Shown here piece after piece: positions 1 to 13,000 of a stretch of DNA of 64,000 nucleotides (positions are counted from its first letter, which is position 1; every line of letters begins with the position of its first letter). The stretch is from Buxus sempervirens. Taxonomy: Eukaryota; Streptophyta; Magnoliopsida; Buxales; Buxaceae. A model generated the notes under the pieces. The model saw only the letters and a list, made by a program, of their open reading frames with translations. It was not told the origin of the DNA and did no database searches. Position numbers and translations under genes: made by a program. The stretch is from the NCBI GenBank assembly GCA_947561395.2, contig OX387187.1, positions 20,069,829 through 20,133,828 of the forward strand, read 5' to 3'.

Positions 1-1038
1 GTCTTCCTATTTGGGAAATCATTTTTTTGGTTCCTTGTGGGTGGGGGTTGGGTGCATAGAGTGGCTTTACTCATATCAGTTTAAGTTTGTATCTTCCATC
101 TTTTATAATCTAATATCTTCCATTATCCATAAAAAAATAAAAATAATAATTCTTCATCCAATGCATTTACTTTATCAACTAATCAAATAATTCTTCCACC
201 AACATATCCTTGCTTACATCTAACAAAACAATTTGCCTATAAATTAAAAATACAATGTCTAAATTAAAATCCAAAAAATTTGGTTTCCAAAAGCTTTTGG
301 ATTTTCAAGTCCAAAAAAATTAAATGAATGCAGGTCCACCTTAATTTTGCAGGAATCTCATCTATATTTCATACTGAATAAATCAACCTAGCAACTACCT
401 CGACTTTTGCTTAAAGTTTGCAAACTAATAATATCAAAAGAATACCCAAATCTTATAAATACTTTCAAGAATTGACAAATAAGTCATGTAAGTCAAGGAA
501 AAGTTAAACGAAACATCTGTTCTACGGAAAATTTTTCAGCATTTTGGGGTTTTTAAGTTGAAATGAGGAAAATCTCTCTTATTTTGGTAAAAACAACTCT
601 TACGTTAAACAAAAAAGACAATATCAAGGGGCACATTGCAACGACATATAGTGATACTTCTAGGAATCGAATTTCTCCCTATGATCCATATCGGCCCTTG
701 GGAAAAGAGACATATTAGAGGATATAATATAACATTATATACTGAAATATTTTGAGCCATGGGTTCATTCTTTCTTAATTCATCACTTTATTGCTTTATG
801 GATCAGAAATTATTATCCAAATAATTAAAAGCATGAGGTAGCAACAATATCAGATAAAAAGAGTGAAGTAACACCAACACTAGAGAAAGTTTCAATAAGA
901 TACGGACAGAGATAAAGTTTTGAAGCAGACAGTACTGAATGAATTTTAATTTCTTATAGAATACACCACAGCAACATGAGGTTCTTGTTCTAAAATTAGG
1001 CAACCAAAGATGTCATAGTCGAGCTAAAAGATACTTAC
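1..1038. other. EDR2 intron 9 sequence, no feature recognised
   Basis: AT-rich non-coding sequence. Short open frames have no recognisable family motif and no repeat end was found. Confidence 0.6.
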
Positions 1039-1139
1039 TCATATCGTGCTCCATCCATGCTCATCACAAGCTCAAAAATTTCTTCACAGGTTGCCTCCAC
1101 CACACCTACAGCTTTCATGGCTCTGCTACAGCTCCTAGG
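1039..1139 (-). CDS. EDR2: EDR2-like exon 9 (START domain begins)
   Basis: 101 bp between acceptor CTGCAG| and donor GA|GTAAGT. It encodes PRSCSRAMKAVGVVEAT...MSMDGARYE. I see no further exon between here and position 1, so the next one should lie beyond the left edge. Confidence 0.9.
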
Positions 1140-4011
1140 CTGCAGGACACGTACTATACATGAATGGGTTGACTTGCAAGGAATCAGTCAAAATCTATCT
1201 ATAATAAAATTGTGGTATAGGAAACACAGTTAGAACCTTTTAAGATATAATAGACAACAAAGTTAACTACATACGAGATAATCAACTTCGAGAAGCTCTT
1301 CGAAAATTCGGAGTCCTGTATATATTCAGATCAAAACATCATTAATCATTCATTAGTTTTAAAACTTTTTATTGAGATTTAAACTCCAATAATCATTCAT
1401 CTGTTTCATTATATGTTCAGAAATTTTTTTCATCCCATTTTCCTATGCATAAATTTGAACAATTGTTGTTCCTTTGTTTTAATTCTAAACAATAAAAGTG
1501 GTAGTAAGACAAGAACTTTCCATTTTGGCACTGGATGAGACGCCAATGCTTTCTAGAAAATACTTGATCACTGTTCTGATTCAAAAAATCAGAATCAACC
1601 TCTCGAGTCCAATCTGGGACAAAATCAGGTGGACCTGTAAATAGGATGAGAGTCATATTCTGCTAGAGATTAAAAAGTTATGCAGCAAGTAAAAGACTAT
1701 CAGAGACTAAATCTTAAACCACCATTTCCAATTGTTGTTCTTCGTAGTAAATTTGGATTATTGTCATCTTCATCTTCCTGTAAACTACACCTACAAAATA
1801 TTTTCAAAAAAAGGAATTTGCAAATAGACAATTAATAATGAGATAAACAGTTTCTTCAAAAAAAATTAATAAGAATCAAAACAGTAAGAACAGCATTGGT
1901 AAAAGGGAATCTAAGAAGTTAGGACGAGATGCAATTGATAAAACAAGAAACGGCAGTATACATAGAATATACAACAGTAATAAGGCACCCTCAAACCTTG
2001 GCTGCATGTGATGTGTATACTAAAAATATAAGCGAAAATTATGAAAACCACCCACTTTTCCCGTGTATTTATAAAAACATGCTTTGAAAAGTCAAATGCT
2101 CAAAAACATGCAACTTTTCCCATGTAATTGTGTTTCAATCCGAAAGCACTGTAGCTCGATTAATCGCATACTTTGTGATTAATAGACAGAATGTTCAATT
2201 ACACCAATTGAACAATCAACATTGAAATTTGTCGATTAATTGAGTGGTAGTTTCGATTAATCGAAAAGTTGCGACGATTAACGAAGATTCACAATGAACT
2301 AATGTGTATTGTGAATTATTAAACTTGTATCTTTCGAAGATTTAACTTGTATCCTACTATGATCTTTCTTGTTTCCATGATGGTCAGCCTAATATCCTAA
2401 ATTTATGTTGTATGTATCCCACGAAGATCATACTTGTCCGTCAATGATTCATCTGATATCCTTGAAGATCTAACATGTATCCTTCGATGATTTGAAATTT
2501 TGATTAACCGAAATCTTAAATTGTTGTTTTGCGATTAATCGAAAGGTCTCCGATTGATCGAAATTCATGGACGTGTGATCAACGCACGCTATTTGGCACG
2601 AATGTTAATGTCTGGGTTGAACGCACGATTAAAGCCCTATTCAACGTTCGTATGTCGTTAGATTTAGATTAATTGTACGAAATTATTTATAAATAAACAG
2701 TGATTTTGGACTGAAACGCAATTAAATGAGAAAAGTTGCATGTTTTTTAACATTTGATTTTTCAAAGCATGTTTTTATAAATAAACAGGAAAAGTAGGTG
2801 GTAACATTTCAATTAATTTCAAAATTGACAAATCGAATGACTTGTACCAATAAATAAATACACGAGAACTACCACTCGATTAATCAACAAATTTCAATGT
2901 TAATCCAAGAATGCCCTTATACCAATAAATCAAATGACTTGTACAAGTTATTTTGTTTATACACAAAACTAAATTTAAAATTACTATTCTTAAGTAAGTT
3001 TTGTTTATTAACTCTACTAAAAACTTTATAAATTTTCGACAGGCATGTACATGAGGACATCTAGGGAATTATTTAACCATTCTCATTCTTTATTACTCAA
3101 GGTGATAGAACATTGCTTTAGCGTATTGAACTTAAATAGTTTTTTTATTAATTGTTACCAAATGTTTCACCCATTTCCAAAAACCCAAAAACAGTAATTG
3201 TTACCAAAGGGGTTATTTTTCACCTATTTTCAAACCCAAAAATAGTTAGAAACATTTTTAGTTTTCAAACTGTTTAAGAAAAAACATTACCAAACAACCT
3301 CTTAATTCTCTTTGAACCCTACTATGATTTTTCCATATCAATAAAACCATTTGCAGATCCTTTTTCTTTTGTGATGATGTACGGCTTTGAAAAGTCAAAG
3401 CCAAATGTTCCCGTGTAATAATAGTAAAATGTCACAAAATTTTGTTTAAACGGGAGGTTTCGGAGATTTTTTTTTACTCTTTTGTGTTTCATTGGTGGGG
3501 GCATCACCAACTTAGACAACATTCTAGTTTCAAAATTCTAAAAGGAGGTGTAAAGATGGGTCGACCAATGGGTGGAGGTTATACCATAGTTTGACATTTT
3601 GCGATATTTCAACGAAATTTCGTTTTTGCAAGGTCAGCGACACAATGTATGGGGAAAACGAAATTTCCCCAATTTCCCTGATTTCAGCGAAATTTCACAA
3701 AATGTTGGCGAAATTTGGCAAAATCTGACAAAATTTCCCCAGATTTCCCAATGTATGGTTTTATTATGAATGTATTGAACAAAAAAAATACAAGAGAAAG
3801 TGAAAAAAAATAAGAAAACACATATTTAACATAAAAAAATTATAAGACATATTTCCCCCATTTCCCCTCCCTGGGGAAATATGGCGAAATTTTGCCAAAA
3901 TTTCTCTGGATCTCTCTAGCAAAATTTCAACGAAATGCTAAATTTCCATCCTTGGGTTATACCGCATGATGCAACCGAGAATCAACAGTTACGAGAAAGC
4001 AGCAATTGCAG

Positions 4012-4056
<45 letters not shown>

Positions 4057-7000
4057 AAAACGATCCCAAGAAACCAAAACCGGGAACAAAACACACTCCG
4101 ATATAATGACGAGAATCGCTACCAGTTAGGCGTAAAAGGTAAGGCAACATATGCTCTAATTCGTTGTGATATATGCTCCGGAAAAATGGCATCTACGTTT
4201 CCGGGCGGCAGTGCTGATATCTATGGTAGTACCGAGACCGGTGGATCAGGATCTGTGACGACGATCAATAACATAAAGAGTGGTCAATATAGGTTGCAAC
4301 AGCTCGATGGAATTCTCATCAACCCCTCTTCTCCGATGATTCCTCGTAGTGCGGATATTGTTGGGAAAAGATCAGTAGTGAAGATGGCAAGACAACACCA
4401 AATACAACAAGGGCTTGGGGGTTCTTAGGTATGTGAAATAGAGGAGCTACCAGCACACATCTCCGATTTCTCCTCTTTCTTCAGTTGATTTTTCTCCTAC
4501 TGTGTCGCCAAAAGTTTCTTCCTTGGCTGCTCCTACTGCTCCAAATTTTTCAGGACGGAATTGACTTCCTCTTCTTCAACCAATTCGGTCTCAACATATT
4601 AGCCTCAACAACGTCCAAAGCATGGCCTACAATGCTGATTTGACAAGTTTCAATTTTCCACCAACCCCACCGATGGTTATGGTATCGGAGTTGGACTCGG
4701 AGAAAAAGATGAGGAATAGGTTGCAGGACCTTGAGAAACTGCTCTTGGATGATGATGATGAAGGAGACACTGCCTCAGTTATTACAAACAGTGAATGGAG
4801 TGAAACCACACAAAGTCTGCAAACTCCCGGTCAGAAACCCCTTTCCCTATCTCCAACGTCGTGTTCGTCGTCATCTTCGTCTTCAGCTTCTCTGTCCTCT
4901 TATTCTAAAGCAAAGCATTGTTACGGAGAATGTTGCGCAAAGCACTTAAAAGAAGAATGTTGTTAACTAAAAATGAGGAGGAAGAGGATTGAAAGTGCAG
5001 AAGACAATCGGGAGTAAGGGTACTGAAAGTGAGTAAGACAATCGAGTGTCGAGAAGAACCGAATAGAAATATTACAAAATTGCCATCGTAACAAACACAA
5101 AAAACCATTTTGTGATTTTAGAAACCCATATTTTCGGTTTCTAAAATCTAGACTTTTTTTAAATTGTTTTTCTTAAAAATGGTTTGGAAACCATCAATAC
5201 CAAACATATTTTTGGTTTTCTGTTTTTAAAAATAGAAAAATAGTGTTTAGAAGCGTTACCAAACACCCTCTAATCTGGTGGACATTGTATACAAAAAGGT
5301 GTACCAATGAAATATACTGATGCAATTAAAGATATGTATGAGGGATCCTTAACTAAAGTTGTAATATCCTGTAATTTTATCTGTGTATTTTAGTATTAAT
5401 AACAAGGGTATTATGGTCTTTCTATATTTTAATTGTGTGCGTTTAATGATGACCAATAGCATGTTTTATTTCAGTTGGAGTTGGTATGCAAGTTAAAGTA
5501 TTTGACTGAGTGTGTATGTGGGGTTTGGTAGTATGGCGATGCACCGAATCGTGAAAGTTTCTATTTAAAGAAGCAAGTAGCTAAGGGTTTTATTCCCAAC
5601 CACCTTCATTTGAATCAAGAGAAAGAGGAGCAGAACTCCAGGAAATAAGAGGAAAAAGGAAAGAAGGAAAGAAGAAGAAGAAGAGAGAAAGGGGAGTGAG
5701 CTAAGGTAAGGAAATTCTTCTAACTTGAATGTTGTATGTACTTGATTGTGTTTACGTATTTCGTGCGAGAGTTTGTAATCCTGACAATGGTTGTTTTAAA
5801 AATTATAGTCTTTGGTATTCAATTGAATGTAAAAATCTTGATGTGTTGAACTTATCTGCAATTCTAGATATTAATAAGAATTTGAGATAGTGTATAATTA
5901 TACACATCTAGTCGGTGAATCTGACTTGTATGATGAATTATTTTATTAGAATGAATTCTATGAATGTAAAACTACTCCTAAGATACTCTGTGAATGTTGA
6001 AAGAATGGTAGAATGATAAGGGAATGAAATTGGTATGAGTTTGGATTGGAAAGCGAACCTAGAAAACCCTGTATGCAACTGGGAGATTAATCGCGAAGTG
6101 CTCGATTAATCACAGGACATGGGTGATTAATTGTCAGACCCTGTATTTGTGTATGATTGTCCTGAAATCAATAATAAATGATTTCTTTGCCATCTCATTG
6201 ATTCTTACTTAAGGATTAATGATGTAAACCATGCTTTTAGTGATTTATCATCATTTTATCTGCTAAATTATATGCATTAAATTGAAAATGAGTGATATGA
6301 ATGTTTAGAATATAACTACTAGTGGTCATGCATATATTGCATCACGTGACGTGATGTCACTTCTGGGTGACCTGATAGAGTGCATGGCACTGTCTGGGGT
6401 GTCAGGATGTGACTCACAATAGGTAGTAACCCGCGCTGCTCTGAAAAACAGTGGAGGAAGAGAAAAAGTACCCTTGGGGTTAAAAGTCCCCTAAACCCTG
6501 TGAGTTACGACACAGGATGTGGTTGAGGAGTGAGGAGTGCTCCCACAACCTCCAGCTGGCCATAATCAGTCTAGTTGTATAATCAGTCCTAAACCACCAT
6601 TGACGGAGGGTAAGGTAACTGGCTTCTCTGTGAAGTCCTATACCACCGTCTAGTCGAAAGGAGCATGAACTATACACGAGGGGTAGAAGGAAGCCCTCTT
6701 TTATAACTAAGGTACCCCCTTGTATAACTATGGTACACCCCTTCTACAACTACGATACCCCCTTGTGTTAACTAGGGTACACCCCCTAAGCATACCTAAA
6801 GTATAATCCCTTAAATAGCTAAAGTAAACTCCTTGAAACACCAAGGTACCCCTCAAATAACACTAAGGTACCTCCCACTTAACACTAAGGAACCCCCTAG
6901 TATGCCTTAGGTACACTCTAAGGATTTCGTAGAATAAAGGCTTTGTTGAGGGGCAAATTTGAAAGATAAAAAATAGGGCATATAAAAGGATGCCCTAGCT

Positions 7001-10000
7001 AATATTCTAAGTGTTTTGAGAACCCCTTTCTCTTATATTGGACGTATAGAACAAGAAGAAGAGTGGAAGCTTGCTTGAAAGCTTGAAGAAGAAGGAGAAG
7101 AAGAGGAGAGATTGAAGAGAAGTAAGCTTCTCCATTAGATAAGTAGCAGACCCTTCAAACCAAAATGTATTGTAAAAATTCGTATTCTCTCTCTAGAGTT
7201 TGATTTATTTGAGGAAATGATCTTGCATGTTGGTTTTTGCTTCTAAAATTCGTATGGTTTTGGTTGTATAACAATTTTTTTTAATTTTCTATTGATTTTC
7301 TATGGATTTCCAACCTACATTAATCATATTTCAGATTTGGATTTGAGTTTTGTATATTGAATGAGGTTTTATGTGTTAGATTCGTGTTCATGTGGATTTA
7401 GAATGAATTTCTATTTTGAAAGGTGTTTTTAAGTATGATGGGATGTTTTATGATCATCCCAATTGGGGTTGGAAAGGTTACAAATGATTTGTATGGGTTT
7501 GATGTTGAAAAAAAGCCAAAAATATTTCAAAACCCGAGATGGCAATTAATCCTGAGCCAAAACCCTCAAAAACAATCTCTGTTAGGAACAGGATTAGTCT
7601 CGACAACTAATCGCAAATCAGGATTAAGTCGACGACTAATCGTGGACCTAATCATGGGAGCTAATCGCGAGAATTTGAGTTTATATTTCCATTTACTTAA
7701 GTAAATTTCATGTGTATTTTATGTTTCCATTTACTTAAGTCTTTACATGTAAATGAGGTTTTACCCCCCAATTTGGAACCATTAAAAATACTCCAAAGAC
7801 CTAATTCCTGATTCCTCACAAATAAAAAGTTAAGTTTCTAGTTCATACCTAAAATTTCAGTTTTGCTCGATTTCCATCAAAAACCACTTTTTGAATTTAA
7901 TACCCTAATGAGTGATTCAGAAGCCCATAAAATTCCAAAAAATTTTTCTACCCTTCATTAGACTACAACCAAAATTTGAGCCCGAAACTCCATGTAGATT
8001 TGTCTAGAAAAATCATATACCTAAAAAGTCAACGTTTTTAACCAGACTTAGAATATTTTTTCAAGGTCGAAAACTTTTTGTCTCAGAATCCATTATTTTT
8101 TGTATGATGACTTTATTGAGAATCCTAATACTATCCCACTCATCAAATATGTATTTTGAGGATTTTATGGTATTCATTTTGCTTGATTTGGATTTATGAA
8201 AGCGAAATTGAAAAACTCTTATGTAATTTGACAAGGCTCTTGGCCTATGGTTTTATTGGCAGTGGATAGGGAATTCCACTAGGCCACAATTGATTTGGTA
8301 GTGGATGGGGAATTCCACTAGGCCACGGTTGATTTGGTAGTGGATGGGGAATTCCACTTGGCATATGTTATGATCTGGCAGTGGATGGGGAATTCCACTT
8401 GGCCCTGGTTTAAGCACTGGTTTTACTCACTGATTTGAACGGTTTGGTTTTGAATTGTGAGTTGTCTAATTGAACGTTGTTCTTAGTGTGGATCACAGTG
8501 AGTCTAGTCAGTGTATTAGTGTTGGCTTGTTAGCCTTAATGTCCTTGTCCACATAGCATTCCACTGTAGGGTATCAGTAAGGTCCTCTTGGGGCATAGAG
8601 GTGCTACGACAACCACCCGCCGTAGGGTATCGGCAAGAGTTCTTGTGATTCATATGGTTTGGTTCAACAGTGGATGGGGTATTCCACTTGGCCTTAATTG
8701 TTGATTTGGTTGTCACTTGCCAGCCTATACATGGGTGCTCCGCTTACTGAGATGTCTCTAGCTAGGCTTCTCTCTGTAAGTCCAGTAGATGGCAAATCGA
8801 CAGTGGTCATTAATCTAGTTTAGAGACACGTTAACCCACGAATCCTAACAAGACATGCTTGTAGTATTTGATTGCTTTTATTGAACTAATTTCATGTATT
8901 ATCCGATTGAGATACTTTGACTTGAGATTTACACTTTATATTTGTGAATATTATCATGATGTTATAAAACTGTATAAACTGTTTCTATACATGTATGTTG
9001 CTACTTACTGGGACTCTCATCTCACGCATGTTTTGTTTTATCGGATTTGTTTTCAAATCCCCTTGGTGAGCCACGTCCTAGGGCAGAGGTTGAGGGTGAG
9101 CTTGAGTACAAGCCCGAGGATTACTACCACCCATAGTAGGATTCTCCTTGTGATGTTGTCTTTAATTTTTGAAATCGTAGATGGGATTAAAAATATTCTT
9201 TTTGGACTTATACTCTTGGGAGATATCTTTTGTACATGTTTGTATATATTCAGAAAGAACTTGTGAGCATTTAGTTGCCTTAGTTGTATTTGTTCACGCA
9301 GATATCTTATGTTTGAGGTAATATTCAGATGACATTTTGTTAGATGGAAAATTTTATTCCATACTTCTTATTGCTTATGCACTCTGATAATTACTTTGTA
9401 ATTGCCCAGATTGATTGTATTAATTAGGTTCTTTTGGGCCTATAAGTAGGGCTCGAAGACGGATTGGTGCCATGATAGGGCAGACCCGGTTTCGGAGCGT
9501 TACAATCTGTGGTATCAGAGCCTGCCCCGAACGGAAGTGTAGGGGTTCGGCCTAACGCGAGGAAGCGTTCGCCCATGGAAGGGAGTATGTGACATCCTGA
9601 CTGTCTGAGTAAGCGGTTATGATGTGGGCAGGGTGAGAGACCTAGGCGAGCTACCAAGAGAGGATGTGCATATGGTTGGAATCCCACATCGCTCGAGGAT
9701 GCTATAAGTAGTCTTGTGATCCCTTACTTAGCAAGAGGCCATTTAAGGCATAATGCGAGACTAAATCCCCTTGAAACCCTCAAGTTAAGCGTGCTCGGAT
9801 GAGAACAGTGCTAGGTTGGATGACCACTGAGAAGTTTTCTTGTGTTATCCTTTGAGACCAAATCCGTGAGAACCCAGAACGGGCAATATGGGTCTGGGAC
9901 GTTACAGAAGACCCCACGCTTTCCATCATGTCAGCATAGACAGTGTGTGAGTATGGAGCATAACATACATGAATTGCATATTTCATTTATATTTGTATCT

Positions 10001-13000
10001 TGTTATGAAATCACTGTCAATTATTATGACTTGTGAAGCATGATAATGTGATTTACTTATGATCCATGCTTGAATCGTTTTCCTCACTGGATTGTTAGTT
10101 CATGATCCCATTTTAACATTCAAGTTAAAGATTGTTTGGCCTTCACCAGTATAGCTGGGAAGAAAAAGAGAGAGGACAAGAGGAAAGACTTGTAAATTGA
10201 TGTATAAATAGACTTTTACATTTCCCGTATTGTAAATATTGTGAAAATAGTAGATGTTACTTGTCTTTAGTACACAACTTGCTTCTACGTTCTACTATAT
10301 ATTATTTTATTGTACTCCGATGGCCAGTTGTCTCGATTTAGGAATGTTAGTACCTATCGAGATAGTTTGTTCACTTTATGTCCCTAGATTAAATTTTATT
10401 AATCAAGGGGGATGTGACAAAAGTAAAAACTATTTGCGGTGAGACAAATAAGTTTTCAGATAAAGATAATTTGCACCAACAGTTAGCTTTAACCCTTATC
10501 CATTCACTTTAGTTACGGATGAGCTGACAAATCAAACTCAAGAAGAGGTGCCTTGGTGTCATGGTGTAAAATATCGTATCGTATCCCGCGTAACGGCACG
10601 ATACACTCATCTGTTTCGAGATACAGGTCGTATCGACCTATATCAAGAGAGTATCGACTGTATCGCTCTGAAAAGGGGCAAATAGCGTTAAAAATGCAAA
10701 AACAGCATATAACGAGATCCTCCATTGCTCTTTACTGAGAAATCTTTTCTAAAATCCGTCAAACCCCATTGTTTTCAACCTATTTTCGACCTAATTAGTA
10801 CCATAATTTCTTCCAAACAACTTCGAAGAACGAATCAAACGACAACAATCAAAATCGTCTACAGTTTTGAAAGGTATTTTAGGTTTTCAATTTTTTTCAA
10901 TCTAAATCATTATTTTTTCATATTTAAGCATGGTTTGACAATGTTTTGTATGAATCTATCAATTTCAAGTGAAATCCATAGATCGAAATAGCGTTTTTGA
11001 GTAAAAAATCAAATTTTTTTTCAATATGAAAAAAAGTGACGAAAATCCCTATTTTTTTGAAAAACATTATACAAACCTTAACGGTTTGTCTTCAATTTTT
11101 TATATGAGATTCACATAGGGCTGATCTATCATCCCTATGATTCTTGCATTTTTTTCATCAATAAAATTATTTTAAATAATTGTTTTTGCTGAATATTAAT
11201 TAAAAATATAAGAAAATAATATTATATTTTTATTAATTTTGATGTTTTGATTCTACTTTTCTTCCCAAGAGAGGTTGATGATGCCATTTACATGCTTGTT
11301 GATATAGTTTTAATTATGAAACCACTTATTTGTATGTAATGAATTATGGAGAATGTTGTGTTATGAATCATGATAGTAATTTATTGTTGATTTTGATGTT
11401 TTAAGTGTTAATAACTTAGTGTGTTACTTATATTACTTGAATGAATTTTCTAACCCTATTTATTGGTTTATTTAACCTTTTATAGCTTTTATTATAATTT
11501 TCATTCATTTTCGAGTATACCTATTTGCTTCTATAATGCATAGATACTCTTTGTATAGCCCTATAATGCTAGAAACATGTTTATTTAACATATTTTTAAC
11601 TTATCTTTCTATCTAGATAGGTTTTGATCGATGAATCCATCGTATCCACCCGTATCCACCATTTTAGTGTGTATCCATGTGTATCCGTGCGTATCCTCGA
11701 TATGTTTCCATTTTTGGATCGTCCGATACGACACATCGATACAATACTTTGAACCATGCTTGGTGTATGCTATTTTCAAATGATGTCGTCTTGATACGTC
11801 GCACTAGAGAAGAAATGTTAAGTAAGAATTATGAAGAGATACCTTAGAATCAAAGGGTTTTAAATCAAGTTATACGAAGACTGAATACATGAAATGCTCT
11901 TTTAATACAAATAACAATATAACTAATAGGAAAATTAGAATTGACAATCAAGATATCCCTTTAAGTAATAAATTCAGATACATTAGATCAATAGTACAAA
12001 AATATGGAGAAATTGATGAAGATATCGCACAAAGGACTAGAGCTGGTTGGTTTAAGTGGAGGGGTGATCAAAGGTACAATGTGATAAGCATGTTCCACTT
12101 AAATTAAAGGGTAAGTATTATAAAACAGCAATTAGACTAGCTACATTGTATGTACAAAGTATTGGGCGGCAAAAAAACAACATGCTCAAAAGATGAGTAT
12201 TACGGGGATAAGGATGCTAGCATGGACTTATCGCAACATTAGAACAAATAAAGTAACAAAAGAAGATATTTAAAAGCTGTTGTGCATAGCATATATTACG
12301 GATAGAATTAAGGAAATTTGGTCAAGGTGGTTTGGACAGGTAAAGTGAAGTCATAAATGCACCTGAAGAAGGTATAAGAGGATGCACATTAAAGGGCCTA
12401 AGATATCAAGAGGAAGACCTAAAAAGACGTGGATGTAGTTAATAAAATAAGACTTCCATAAACATAAACTAACTGAAGATATGATTTTTTTATTGAACGG
12501 GACGGAGAGACAAGATTCATATTGCTAGTGGGAACTGGCTTATGTTGATGATGAAATATAGTCACAAAAGACTAAATTAGCATTTGTGAAAATGGAAGGG
12601 ATTTCTGAAAAGAAGGAAACTCAAACTAAGATTCACTATATTGGCAGATGAAAATTATTAGAAAAGACTTCCATTACAGTACTGGTTTCAGTAGATAATC
12701 ATGTCACAAATTTGTTTGGACCAAAAAGTGATAAGCAGGGATTGAGTTCTTTACAACATTTTGAGAGAAAATGTACAAAATGCAATTCAAGTAACTGAAA
12801 GCAAACAGAATTAAAGCAAAAGCATACTTACTGACTTTCATGGTCTGATGAGGAAGCATTCCTCCCATTATCAATGCCAGATTGATTTTCAAACGTAAAG
12901 TATTTGTTATAATTAGCAACCTGTGATTCCTGATGCTGAAACCAATCTATAAACAATCAGTAATTTAAAAAGTCCATTACCCAAACAGCTAACAAAGGCA

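Larger units (their letters stand above)
5360..9504 (+). mobile_element. gypsy-type LTR sequence (probably two LTR pieces) followed by a tRNA-Met PBS
   Basis: Starts TGTAATATCCTG and ends CGGAGCGTTACA directly before a methionine-tRNA-type primer site. Two promoter/leader-like parts are present: TTTAAAG with a GA-rich leader to AAGGTAAG (5565-5710), and CATATAAAAGG with a GA-rich leader (6970-7130). This suggests two nested or fused LTRs. The part at 9000-9130 matches, in reverse, about 36870-36960 (shared words TTTTATCGG.TTTGTTTTCA), so the same lineage occurs there on the minus strand. Architecture suggests a Del/Tekay-like lineage. No intact gag-pol follows. Confidence 0.55.

Noticed and set aside
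4006-4185. Coding start in the GA microsatellite (Arg-Glu repeat protein)
   Set aside because: The frame is produced by the simple repeat; family-like sequence begins only at 4186.
8255-8410. CRISPR-like array of repeats and spacers
   Set aside because: The host is a plant, the spacers are themselves similar, and the array lies inside an LTR.
8868-9266. 132-codon protein
   Set aside because: It lies in LTR sequence shared with the minus-strand LTR at 36.9 kb; composition is not protein-like.
9774-9847. Genuine 5S rRNA gene
   Set aside because: Only the 3' half matches, it is diverged, and it sits in a Cassandra-type LTR.
10553-10991. Small genes at 10.5-11.0 kb
   Set aside because: They are inside hAT element 2 and consist of its GTATC words and AT-rich filler.
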